From the NCBI RefSeq assembly GCF_031143425.1, contig NC_090444.1, forward strand, positions 1,349,870,323-1,349,934,322: DNA of 64,000 nt. The letters run 5' to 3'. This document shows, piece after piece, positions 48,544 to 57,890 of this stretch. The first letter of the stretch is position 1, and every line of letters begins with the position of its first letter. Under the pieces are notes generated by a model. It made no database searches, was not told the origin of the DNA, and saw only the letters and a program-made list of their open reading frames with translations. A program made the position numbers and the translations under genes. The DNA is from Pleurodeles waltl (Eukaryota > Chordata > Amphibia > Caudata > Salamandridae).

Positions 48544-48815
48544 GGGTTTCAAAAGCCGGATTGCAAGCAATCCGGCTTTTGAAACCCTCGGAGGGACTTC
48601 AAAGGGAAGGAAATACTTTTCCTTCCCTTTGAAGCCCCTCCGGGCCTCCCAAGTGATTGAAAAAGAAATGCTTTTGCATTTCTTTTTCAATCGCGCTGGA
48701 AGCAGAGCTTCCAGCGCGACGAGGGAGGCCCCTGTGACACATCAGCGCGCGCGCGCTGACGTCACATGGGGGGTGTGGGGGGGTCGGGGGTGGAAGGGGA
48801 AGGTCTTCCCCTTCC
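48544..48815. repeat. Chain of consecutive near-perfect hairpins
   Basis: Hairpins in order: 48544-48587 (21-bp stem, 2-base loop); 48597-48634 (17-bp stem, 4-base loop); 48655-48692 (17-bp stem, 4-base loop); 48692-48718 (12-bp stem, 3-base loop); 48742-48759 (18-bp palindrome within a longer stem); 48792-48815 (11-bp stem, 2-base loop). A GGGCCTCCC/GGGAGGCCC pair at 48642-48650 and 48723-48731 encloses the third and fourth. The chain is part of the piggyBac-like element and was split by the LTR insertion at 48821. Confidence 0.9.
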
Positions 48816-49840
48816 ATCCCTGTTGGACCTGGCTTTTTGACAGGGACATCCCCAAACTTTTTGCCTCCTTCCTCCTATTTTTTCTGACCTGCTGTTGTTG
48901 GCTTTTGACCTCTGAGCACTTTACCACTGCTAACCAGTGCTAAAGTGCATATGCTCTCTGCGTAAATTGTACTATTGATTGGTTTATCCATGATTGACTA
49001 TTTAATCTACCTGTAAGTCCCTATTAGAGGGCACTACATGTGCCTAGGGCCTGTAGATTAAATGCTACTAGTGGGCCTGCAGCACTGGTTGTGCCACCCA
49101 CCTCAGTAGCCCCTTAACCTTGTCTCAGGCCTGCCATTGCAAGGCCTGTGTGTGCAGTTTCACTGCCACTTCGACTTGGCATTTAAAAGTACTTGCCAAG
49201 CCTAGAACTCCCCTTTTTCTACATATAAGTCATCCCTAATGTGTGCCCTAGGTATCCCCTAGAGCAGGGTGCTGTGTAGGTAAAAGGCAGGACATGTACC
49301 TGTGTAGTTATGTGTCCTGGTAGTGTAAGACTCCTAAATTCGTTTTTACACTACTGTGAGGCCTGCTCCCTTCATAGGCTAACATTGGGGCTGCCCTCAT
49401 ACACTGTTGAAGTGGCAGCTGCTGATCTGAAAGGAGCAGGAAGGTCATATTTAGTATGGCCAGAATGGTAATACAAAATCCTGCTGACTGGTGAAGTCGG
49501 ATTTAATATTACTATTCTAGAAATGCCACTTTTAGAAAGTGAGCCTTTCTTTGCACTAAAATCTTGTTGTGCCCTTCAATCCACGTCTGGCTAGGTTTAG
49601 TTGACAGCTCCTTGTGCATTCACTCAGACACACCCCAAACACAGGGTACTCAGCCTCACTTGCATACATCTGCATTTTGAATGGGTCTTCCTGGGCTGGG
49701 AGGGTGGAGGGCCTGCCCTCACACAAAGGACTGCCACACCCCCTACTGGGACTCTGGCAGACAGGATTGAGCTGAAAGGGAACTTGGTGCATTTCTTAGA
49801 GACTCTTTGAAGTCACCCCCACTTCAAAGGCACAACTTAG

Positions 49841-49847
49841 TATAAAA
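49841..49847 (+). promoter_or_regulatory. TATA box of the 5' LTR
   Basis: TATAAAA in the middle of the LTR, with transcription expected about 25-30 bp downstream near 49872. The 3' LTR has the same box at 56201-56207. Confidence 0.65.
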
Positions 49848-50210
49848 CAGGGCCTCTGCCCTACCTCATCAGACACTTGCTGGAGAAGAAACCTGAACCA
49901 GAAACTACATCCTGCCAAGAAGAACTGCCTGGCTGCTCAAAGGACTCACCTGTCTGCTTTCTCCAAAGGACTGCTGTCTTGCTGTTGCCCTGCTGCCTTG
50001 CTGAACTCTTGTCTGGCTGTGAAAGTGCTCTCCAAGGGCTTGGATAGAGCTTGCCTCCTGTTCCTTGAAGTCTCAGGACCAAAAAGACTTCTTCCTTTCA
50101 CGTGGACACTCCGTGCGCCGAAAATTTCGACGCACAGCTTGTTTCGCGGCGAGAAAAACACCGCACACCGACGCTGATCAACGCGACGCCCTCGGGACGA
50201 TCGAGACTTC

Positions 50211-50450
50211 GACGCACAACCTCGCAAGGACAAAGCCGCCCGACTTCCAAGGAGAAATCGACGCGACGCCTACCGTGAGTGCGAAACTTTGACGCACGGC
50301 CTCGCAAGGACAACGCCGCCCGACTTCCAAGGAGAAATCGACGCGACGCCTGCCGTGAGACCAAAATTTCGACGCACGGCCTCGCAAGGACAACGCCGCC
50401 CGACTTCCAAGGAGAAATCGACGCGACGCCTACCGTGAGATCGAAACTTC
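50211..50450 (+). repeat. Three 80-bp GC-rich tandem units in the 5' LTR
   Basis: The word GACGCACrrCCTCGCAAGGA recurs at 50211, 50291 and 50371, exactly 80 bp apart. The 3' LTR copy lies at 56571-56810. The block is dense in CpG against an AT-rich background. Confidence 0.85.
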
Positions 50451-51080
50451 GACGCGCAGCCCAGCAGAACGACGCGCAGCCGGAAAATAAGCAGGAGAAT
50501 CCACGCACAGACCCGGGACATCTGGTAATCCTCGCGATCCACCAAAAAGAGACTGTCTGCGCGCCGGAAAACGACGCCCGACTTCCCCGCGTGGAAAAGA
50601 ACGACGCAAGTCTGTGTGTGCTGAGCGGAAAACGACGCACACACCCCTTTTTCCACGCATCTCTTCTCCTGTGGCCCTCTGAGGAGATTTCCCACCAGAA
50701 ACCAGGTACTCTGTGCTTGAAAGACACTTTATTGCTTTTTAAAGACTTAAAGACTCTTAATATCACTTTTCAGTGATATCTTTACAAATTCGTATTGCAA
50801 CTTTGATCGTTTTGACCTACAATTATCCAGATAAATATTCTATATTTTTCTAAAGACTGTGTGGTGTATTTTTGTGGTGTTATACTATGGTGTTGTATGA
50901 TTTATTGCACAAATGCTTTACACATTGCCTTCTAAGTTAAGCCTGACTGCTCGTGCCAAGCTACCGGAGGGTGAGCACAGGCTGATTTTGGAGTGTGTGT
51001 GACTTACCCTGACTAGAGTGAGGGTTCTTGCTTGGACAGAGGGCAACCTATCTGCCAACCAAAAACCCCATTTCTAACAT

Positions 51081-51098
51081 TGGTGATCAGCGGTGAGG
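51081..51098 (+). promoter_or_regulatory. Probable primer binding site
   Basis: TGGTGATCAGCGGTGAGG begins one base after the 5' LTR. TGG pairs with the CCA end of a tRNA. I cannot name the tRNA from sequence alone. Confidence 0.5.
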
Positions 51099-51275
51099 AT
51101 AGGACTTTTGTTTGTGCAGTGACATACAGTAGCTAAGTATTTCACTACCTACCCACAGTTGAAGGTCAACTTGATTTTTCATCTCTTTTGACTTTTGGTC
51201 TCTGATGTCCTCCTGGATATACTATTGATATTTTGGACTTTGGATTTTGGTTTTTGCTGGTAAGATCCTATCAGA

Positions 51276-54200
51276 ATGGGATCGCTTACCTACTTATTCT
51301 TTTTGCCTACTGACCACCTCACTAAGGCTGACCTAAGGAAGCTTTGCAGAGAATGTGGCCTTCCTGTAGCAAAGAGATCTACTAAAGCAGAGATGCTACA
51401 TGCCTACATAGTCTGGGAGGAAGACAGATGGGCAGAGAGAGAGGCAGCAAGAAACCAAATGACTAAGTACCCCTCAGAGGAGGAGGAGGACTACTCACAT
51501 GAGGAGGAAGACGACTCAGATGAGGAAAGAGACCCAGTGAAAAAAGAATGGCTCATGGCTCAAGCACGGTGGATGGAAGAGCTAGATGAGTTTCTTGAAA
51601 AGGCTGAGGCAGCAAGTCTCTTAGCCCTGGAAGAAGAAAAGATTGCAGCTCAAGAGCTGAGCTGTAAAGAGCTGAAACTGGAGGCCGGAAGGGCTGAGTC
51701 CAGTTCAGATGGTGGCAGCAAAAATCTTGCATCTAGTACTGATGAAGAAGGGCACAAGCCCAGAGATGTGGTGCCCAACTTGAAGAAGGGAGTTGACACA
51801 CCCCAGGCAGTTCAAGGGTATGAGGTAGTTCCCGTTATGCACAGGGTCCCTGAGAAGAATTGGGGAACTGGCACAGGGAGTCATATTCCTACTGGGGGGA
51901 GGGACACTTTACTGACTCTAGCAGAGAGTGACAGAGAAAAGGGTTCCCCCCTGGTGGACGTCCTGGATATAGAGTGTAGAGACATCCCAGAAGAGTTTGG
52001 GTTGAGTGTCAGGGACAGACAGAAACTGTCTCACCAGTCTCAAGAGGGTGATGTAGAGTGCTTTTCCAAGGCTGAGTTACTAGGTGGTTGGGTGAAGGGT
52101 ACTGTGGTTAATACATGTGAAGGGCAGAGTGATGTAATTGCTGGAGAGCATATGTCTGGTCCTTATTTTCCAGAGCTACGCCAACACCAGGTGGAGTGTG
52201 AGTTCTCTGACCCCAGGGAACTTACAGTGGAGGCAGACTTTTGGGTGAGTACCAGAGAGTCTGAAGAGGCATTTGGGGGTGCTCCTGAAGGGAGTGGTCT
52301 AGGTGGTTCCCGACCAAGTGAGGTGGGAGAGGATTGTAGTGTCCCAGGTAGGTCTCAGAGCCTAACCTGTACCGTAGGGCCACCTTTTGAGGGAAGCCCC
52401 GCAGTGTCAGAAGAACTTGGGGGGATGACTGTGGACAGCATCCCAACAGTTCTGGTGTCTGGCAGTACCACTCCTAGTGAAGGGGTGCAGAAGTCCAGAC
52501 ATAGGGTTGAGAGGGGGTGGCAGACCCCAGTGGAGGATCTTGAAAGTCAGGGGTCAGCTCTGAGAGCAGAGCCCCCCAGGAATGACCCAGGTGAGACCGT
52601 TTCTGGTTTGGGGGAAACCCAGACTCTGCCGGATGGGCAGAGGTCGGGAGACCTGCGCCAACCAGACTCTTGTGTGGCCCTTGGGGACGACGTGTCCCTT
52701 GTGGGGGGTGAGAGTGCCCCCCAGGAAGTCCTGGCATGCCAGGCAAAGATTCAACCTCAGGGTGGTGACTCTGGGTTGGATAGCCGGGTTCAGAGGTTAA
52801 ACTTTGACCTGGTGGGGGGTAGATGTGCCCCCCAGAAAGTCCTGGAATGCCAGGCAATGGCTCAACCTCAGGGTGGTGACTCTGGGTTGGCTTACCAGGT
52901 GAAGAGGTCAAACTCTGACCTGGTGGGGGGTAGGTGTGCCCCCCAGAAAGTCCTGGCGTGCCAGGCAGTTGTCCAACCTCAGGGTGTCGACTCTGGGTTG
53001 GATGGCCAGGTTCAGAGGTTAAACTCTGACCTGGTGGGAGGTAGGTGTGCCTCCCAGAAAGTCCTGGGGTGCCAGGCAATTGCCCAACCTCAGGGTGGTG
53101 ACTCTGGGTTGGCTAACCCGGTTCAGAGGTCAAACTCTGACCTGGTGGGGGGTAGGTGTGCCCCCCAGAAAGTCCTGGTATACCAGGCAATGGTTCAACC
53201 TCAGGGTGGTGACCCTGGGTTGGAGAACCAGGCTCAGAGGTTAAACTCTGACCTGGTGGGAGGTAGGTGTGCCTCCCTGAAAGTCCTGGCCTGCCAGGCA
53301 ATGGTTCAACCTCAGGGTGGTGACTCTGGGTTGGATATCCAGGTTCAGAGGTTAACCTCTGACCTGGTGGGGGGTAGGTGTGCCCCCCAGAAAGCCCTGG
53401 TGTACCAGGCAGTTGTCCAACCTCAGGATGGTGACCCTAGGTTGGAGGACCAGGTTCAGAGGTTAAACTCTGACCTGGTGGAGGGTCAGTGTGCCCTCCA
53501 GGAAGTCCTGGCGTGCCAGGCGATTGTTCTACTTCAGGGTGGTAACTCTGAGTTGAATGGCCCAGTTCAGAGGTTAAACTCTGACCTGGTGGAGGGTCAG
53601 TGTGCCCTCCCGAAAGTCCTGGCGTGCCAGGCAATTGTTCAACCTCAGAGTGCTGACCCTGGGTTGGATACCCAGGTTCAGAGGTTAAACTCTGACCTGG
53701 TGGGAGGTAGGTGTGCCTCCCAAGAAGCCCTGCTGTGCCAGGCAATTGTCCAACCTCAGGGTGTTGACTCTGGGTTGGATGACCAGGTTCAGAGGTTAAA
53801 CTCTGACCTGGTGGGGGGTAGGTGTGCCCCCCAGAAAGTCCTGGCGTGCCAGGCAATTGCCCAACCTCAGGGTGATGACCCTGGGTTGGGGAACCAGGCT
53901 CAGAGGTTAAACTCTGACCTGGTGGGAGGTAGGTGTGCCTCCCAGAAAGTCCTGGTGCGCCAGGCAATTGTTCAACTTCAGGGTGGTGACTCTGAGTTGA
54001 ATGGTCAGGTGCAGAGGTTAAAATCTGACCTGGTGGAGGGTCAGTGTGCCCTCCAGGAAGTCCTGGTGTGCCAGGCAATTGTTCAACTTCAGGGTGGTGA
54101 CTCTGAGTTGAATGGTCAGGTGCAGAGGTTAAACTCTGACCTGGTGGAGGGTCAGTGTGCCCTCCAGGAAGTCCTGGCGTGCCAGGCAATTGTTCAACTT

Positions 54201-55142
54201 CAGGGTGGTGACTCTGAGTTGAATGGGCAGGTGCAGAGGTTAAACTCTGACCTGGTGGGGGGTAGGTATGCCTCCCAGGAAGTCCTGGTTTGCCAGGCGG
54301 TGATCCAGTCTGAGGGTACAGACCCTGGGCTGGAAGACCAGGTTCAGGGTGTCCCCCCGGACCTGGAGGGAGGGGCTACTGATAACAGTGCCCCTACCAT
54401 GTTGTCTTCTGAGGAGGCCACTCCTAGTTGGAGGGTGCTGGACCCCAGAAGGGAGGGCAGGGGGAGGGAAGCCTCACCCCGGGCCCTAGTCCAACCTGAA
54501 GGTACAGACCCCAGGTTGGAGGGCCAGTGGCAGGTTAACAGCCCTGCACTGGTGGAGGAATGGTACAGGGCGACTTCTGTAAGCCCCCTGGCCATGTTGG
54601 ACTCTGGGGGTACCGCTCCAGGAGGGAGGGTACAAAGCCCCAGAGGGGAGGACCAGGTTCAGGCTGTCATCCCTGACCTGGTGGAAGGGAGAGTGGTTCA
54701 AGGGTGCCCAGCACCTGGGGCTACCGCCCCCCACTCTCCACAGCCACAGTGGTTGGAGAGCTTTGAGAGGCCTGGGGCCTGGCTCTCATCCCTGGCAGCT
54801 GTCAGTAATCACTGTGGCTTGCTGTCCGGGTGGACAGAGTTATCCCTGGGGAGGGGACAAGTGTCACACCCCAGGGGTAGAGTGGGCAACACCACTATGT
54901 TGGTCATGGGGGTACTATCCTGCTCCTGGGATACATCTGTGAGCAAAGTAAGGTTAGGTGCTGCACAGATGGGATCTGCAGGAAAGGAGAAAGGTTCCCC
55001 ATGGATGGGCTTAGTGGGCCCTGAGAGTATGGACAGAGGGATCCAATGGGAGTCAGGAAGGCGAAGAACTGGAGCATGCCCCTGCTGTTGTGGGCCTGGG
55101 TCCTTGTTCTGTCGCCTCAAACAGGGAAGTACATCAGGATAG
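51276..55142 (+). CDS. Gag-like protein of the LTR element with fifteen 37-residue repeats
   Basis: This 1,288-codon ORF is the only gene of the element. Residues 15-49 (LTKADLRKLCRECGLP...) look like a SAP-type helix-extension-helix, as in some gag N-termini. An acidic stretch (about 66-88) and a Glu/Lys-rich predicted helix follow. Residues 475-1029 (52698-54362) are fifteen direct repeats of 37 residues with the core LVGGRCAPQKVLACQA. The tail (to 1288) is irregular, with several Cys near the end (CPCCCGPG) that do not form a CCHC zinc knuckle. No protease or RT motif is visible. It sits between primer site and purine tract, so I infer a structural gag-like role; the repeat function is unknown. 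Start: the first ATG after the 5' LTR in this frame. Confidence 0.75.
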   Translation: MGSLTYLFFLPTDHLTKADLRKLCRECGLPVAKRSTKAEMLHAYIVWEEDRWAEREAARNQMTKYPSEEEEDYSHEEEDDSDEERDPVKKEWLMAQARWMEELDEFLEKAEAASLLALEEEKIAAQELSCKELKLEAGRAESSSDGGSKNLASSTDEEGHKPRDVVPNLKKGVDTPQAVQGYEVVPVMHRVPEKNWGTGTGSHIPTGGRDTLLTLAESDREKGSPLVDVLDIECRDIPEEFGLSVRDRQKLSHQSQEGDVECFSKAELLGGWVKGTVVNTCEGQSDVIAGEHMSGPYFPELRQHQVECEFSDPRELTVEADFWVSTRESEEAFGGAPEGSGLGGSRPSEVGEDCSVPGRSQSLTCTVGPPFEGSPAVSEELGGMTVDSIPTVLVSGSTTPSEGVQKSRHRVERGWQTPVEDLESQGSALRAEPPRNDPGETVSGLGETQTLPDGQRSGDLRQPDSCVALGDDVSLVGGESAPQEVLACQAKIQPQGGDSGLDSRVQRLNFDLVGGRCAPQKVLECQAMAQPQGGDSGLAYQVKRSNSDLVGGRCAPQKVLACQAVVQPQGVDSGLDGQVQRLNSDLVGGRCASQKVLGCQAIAQPQGGDSGLANPVQRSNSDLVGGRCAPQKVLVYQAMVQPQGGDPGLENQAQRLNSDLVGGRCASLKVLACQAMVQPQGGDSGLDIQVQRLTSDLVGGRCAPQKALVYQAVVQPQDGDPRLEDQVQRLNSDLVEGQCALQEVLACQAIVLLQGGNSELNGPVQRLNSDLVEGQCALPKVLACQAIVQPQSADPGLDTQVQRLNSDLVGGRCASQEALLCQAIVQPQGVDSGLDDQVQRLNSDLVGGRCAPQKVLACQAIAQPQGDDPGLGNQAQRLNSDLVGGRCASQKVLVRQAIVQLQGGDSELNGQVQRLKSDLVEGQCALQEVLVCQAIVQLQGGDSELNGQVQRLNSDLVEGQCALQEVLACQAIVQLQGGDSELNGQVQRLNSDLVGGRYASQEVLVCQAVIQSEGTDPGLEDQVQGVPPDLEGGATDNSAPTMLSSEEATPSWRVLDPRREGRGREASPRALVQPEGTDPRLEGQWQVNSPALVEEWYRATSVSPLAMLDSGGTAPGGRVQSPRGEDQVQAVIPDLVEGRVVQGCPAPGATAPHSPQPQWLESFERPGAWLSSLAAVSNHCGLLSGWTELSLGRGQVSHPRGRVGNTTMLVMGVLSCSWDTSVSKVRLGAAQMGSAGKEKGSPWMGLVGPESMDRGIQWESGRRRTGACPCCCGPGSLFCRLKQGSTSG
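52698..54362 (+). repeat. 111-bp coding minisatellite, 15 copies
   Basis: 1,665 bp = 15 x 111 bp, in frame. Two sub-types alternate: VGGRCA(P/S)Q and VEGQCALQ. The antisense strand is also open over long parts (52474-53079, 53437-54189) and would read Gly/Pro-rich, a consequence of the unit being a multiple of three. Confidence 0.93.
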
Positions 55143-55168
55143 TGATTGTTCTCCCCTGGCTTTAGGCT

Positions 55169-55180
55169 GGTGGGGGGTCA
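55169..55180 (+). promoter_or_regulatory. Polypurine tract of the LTR element
   Basis: A G-rich stretch (GGTGGGGGGTCA) abuts the 3' LTR, the normal place for the plus-strand primer. It is interrupted by single pyrimidines. Confidence 0.6.
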
Positions 55181-57439
55181 TGTTGGACCTGGCTTTTTGA
55201 CAGGGACATCCCCAAACTTTTTGCCTCCTTCCTCCTATTTTTTCTGACCTGCTGTTGTTGGCTTTTGACCTCTGAGCACTTTACCACTGCTAACCAGTGC
55301 TAAAGTGCATATGCTCTCTGTGTAAATTGTACTATTGATTGGTTTATCCATGATTGACTATTTAATCTACCTGTAAGTCCCTATTAGAGGGCACTACATG
55401 TGCCTAGGGCCTGTAGATTAAATGCTACTAGTGGGCCTGCAGCACTGGTTGTGCCACCCACCTCAGTAGCCCCTTAACCTTGTCTCAGGCCTGCCATTGC
55501 AAGGCCTGTGTGTGCAGTTTCACTGCCACTTCGACTTGGCATTTAAAAGTACTTGCCAAGCCTAGAACTCCCCTTTTTCTACATATAAGTCATCCCTAAT
55601 GTGTGCCCTAGGTATCCCCTAGAGCAGGGTGCTGTGTAGGTAAAAGGCAGGACATGTACCTGTGTAGTTATGTGTCCTGGTAGTGTAAGACTCCTAAATT
55701 CGTTTTTACACTACTGTGAGGCCTGCTCCCTTCATAGGCTAACATTGGGGCTGCCCTCATACACTGTTGAAGTGGCAGCTGCTGATCTGAAAGGAGCAGG
55801 AAGGTCATATTTAGTATGGCCAGAATGGTAATACAAAATCCTGCTGACTGGTGAAGTCGGATTTAATATTACTATTCTAGAAATGCCACTTTTAGAAAGT
55901 GAGCCTTTCTTTGCACTAAAATCTTGTTGTGCCCTTCAATCCACGTCTGGCTAGGTTTAGTTGACAGCTCCTTGTGCATTCACTCAGACACACCCCAAAC
56001 ACAGGGTACTCAGCCTCACTTGCATACATCTGCATTTTGAATGGGTCTTCCTGGGCTGGGAGGGTGGAGGGCCTGCCCTCACACAAAGGACTGCCACACC
56101 CCCTACTGGGACTCTGGCAGACAGGATTGAGCTGAAAGGGAACTTGGTGCATTTCTTAGAGACTCTTTGAAGTCACCCCCACTTCAAAGGCACAACTTAG
56201 TATAAAACAGGGCCTCTGCCCTACCTCATCAGACACTTGCTGGAGAAGAAACCTGAACCAGAAACTACATCCTGCCAAGAAGAACTGCCTGGCTGCTCAA
56301 AGGACTCACCTGTCTGCTTTCTCCAAAGGACTGCTGTCTTGCTGTTGCCCTGCTGCCTTGCTGAACTCTTGTCTGGCTGTGAAAGTGCTCTCCAAGGGCT
56401 TGGATAGAGCTTGCCTCCTGTTCCTTGAAGTCTCAGGACCAAAAAGACTTCTTCCTTTCACGTGGACACTCCGTGCGCCGAAAATTTCGACGCACAGCTT
56501 GTTTCGCGGCGAGAAAAACGCCGCACACCGACGCTGATCAACGCGACGCCCTCGGGACGATCGAGACTTCGACGCACAACCTCGCAAGGACAAAGCCGCC
56601 CGACTTCCAAGGAGAAATCGACGCGACGCCTACCGTGAGTGCGAAACTTTGACGCACGGCCTCGCAAGGACAACGCCGCCCGACTTCCAAGGAGAAATCG
56701 ACGCGACGCCTGCCGTGAGACCAAAATTTCTACGCACGGCCTCGCAAGGACAACGCCGCCCGACTTCCAAGGAGAAATCGACGCGACGCCTACCGTGAGA
56801 TCGAAACTTCGACGCGCAGCCCAGCAGAACGACGCGCAGCCGGAAAATAAGCAGGAGAATCCACGCACAGACCCGGGACATCTGGTAATCCTCGCGATCC
56901 ACCAAAAAGAGACTGTCTGCGCGCCGGAAAACGACGCCCGACTTCCCCGCGTGGAAAAGAACGACGCAAGTCTGTGTGTGCTGAGCGGAAAACGACGCAC
57001 ACACCCCTTTTTCCACGCATCTCTTCTCCTGTGGCCCTCTGAGGAGATTTCCCACCAGAAACCAGGTACTCTGTGCTTGAAAGACACTTTATTGCTTTTT
57101 AAAGACTTAAAGACTCTTAATATCACTTTTCAGTGATATCTTTACAAATTCGTATTGCAACTTTGATCGTTTTGACCTACAATTATCCAGATAAATATTC
57201 TATATTTTTCTAAACACTGTGTGGTGTATTTTTGTGGTGTTATACTATGGTGTTGTATGATTTATTGCACAAATGCTTTACACATTGCCTTCTAAGTTAA
57301 GCCTGACTGCTCGTGCCAAGCTACCGGAGGGTGAGCACAGGCTGATTTTGGAGTGTGTGTGACTTACCCTGACTAGAGTGAGGGTTCTTGCTTGGACAGA
57401 GGGCAACCTATCTGCCAACCAAAAACCCCATTTCTAACA
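55181..57439 (+). repeat. 3' LTR, 2,259 bp
   Basis: Same length as the 5' LTR with four substitutions (55321, 56520, 56731, 57215 against their 5' partners). Ends TTTCTAACA, followed by the ATCCC duplication at 57440-57444. Confidence 0.93.
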
Positions 57440-57444
57440 ATCCC

Positions 57445-57587
57445 CGACTTGGGGGGGGAGGGGGGTGCACGGGGGGCGCGCTAGCGCCCCCCCAATTTCC
57501 CCTGTGCCATGGACGAGATGATCTCGTCCAAGGCACAGGGGAACTGTAGCCTTGGACGAGATCATCTCGTCCAAGGCACAGAAGAGG
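57445..57587. repeat. Right-hand part of the hairpin chain (end of the piggyBac-like element)
   Basis: Three more strong hairpins: GGGGGGCGC with GCGCCCCCC; a stem of about 21 bp with one mismatch around TGGACGAGAT (loop of one base); and a 13-bp CCTTGGACGAGAT stem with a one-base loop. The two TGGACGAGAT hairpins share their sequence, so they arose by duplication. Confidence 0.85.
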
Positions 57588-57890
57588 TTAAGGAAAACGG
57601 GCTGCATTTAAAAAAATAAATACTGCTTTATTTAAAAGCAGTCACAGACATGGTGGTCTGTGGACACCAGCAGGCCACCATCCCTGTTAGTGCCGCCATT
57701 CTCAATGGGGTCGCAAATTGCAACCTACCTCATGAATATTCATGAGGTAGGTAATTTGCAACCCCATTGCGAATCGCAGACAGTGTCATTGACAATGTTG
57801 TACATCCGGTTTTGCGAGTTGCAAATTGCAAGTCGCTAAGACTCGCAGTTTGCTAGTCGCTTAACTGAATCTTCGTACATGTGCCCCTTG

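Larger units (their letters stand above)
48821..51079 (+). repeat. 5' LTR, 2,259 bp
   Basis: Starts TGTTGGACC and ends TTTCTAACA (TGTT...AACA). Contains a TATA box at 49841-49847, a GC-rich block of three 80-bp tandem units (50211-50450), and AT-rich sequence near 50815-50850 that may serve polyadenylation. Differences from the 3' LTR are at 48961, 50160, 50371 and 50855. Several open frames of up to 222 codons occur in the GC-rich part; I do not regard them as genes. Confidence 0.93.
48821..57439 (+). mobile_element. Young LTR retrotransposon with a single long ORF (gag-only-like), 8.6 kb
   Basis: Two LTRs of exactly 2,259 bp (48821-51079 and 55181-57439) enclose 4.1 kb of internal sequence. 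ATCCC is duplicated at 48816-48820 and 57440-57444. A primer-binding-site-like TGG sequence follows the 5' LTR and a G-rich purine tract precedes the 3' LTR. The internal region holds one 1,288-codon ORF and no RT, RNase H, integrase or protease that I can find. The LTRs differ at only four positions, so insertion was recent. Movement would require pol from another element. Confidence 0.93.
41045..57587. mobile_element. piggyBac-like non-autonomous macro-element carrying satellite arrays
   Basis: TTAA at 41041-41044 and at 57588-57591 flanks the element, and its ends read CCCCTTCGCTGCC and, in complement, CCTCTTCTGTGCC (10 of 13 matching). TTAA duplication and CCY-type ends are the signature of piggyBac. 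It spans 16.5 kb now, about 7.9 kb without the later LTR insertion. Inside are about 1.07 kb of non-repeated sequence, array A (42117-45672), array B (45673-48540), then a chain of hairpins continuing at the right end. I found no piggyBac transposase, so movement would need one supplied in trans. Confidence 0.75.
40625..57887. mobile_element. Outer MITE split by nested insertions (ends 40625-41044 and 57588-57887)
   Basis: The left end TGGCCAGATGTACGAAG and the complement of the right end (GGGGCACATGTACGAAG) form an inverted pair. TTG flanks both (40622-40624 and 57888-57890). Both halves share TCGCAA/TTGCGA-type words. Removing the TTAA-flanked insertion joins 41044 to 57592, at a TTTCCTTTAA/GGAAAA palindrome, giving an original element of about 716 bp. 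The superfamily is unknown; the 3-bp duplication suggests Harbinger. Confidence 0.7.

Noticed and set aside
50098..50766. 222-codon minus-strand frame and 165-codon plus-strand frame in the LTR
   Set aside because: They lie over the CpG-rich 80-bp repeats and are duplicated in the other LTR. Arg/Ser-rich composition follows from base content; no protein similarity was recognised.
53437..54189. Collagen-like antisense ORF of 250 codons
   Set aside because: It is the antisense of the 111-bp coding repeat. The unit is a multiple of three, so an open antisense frame is expected. Kept only as a remark.
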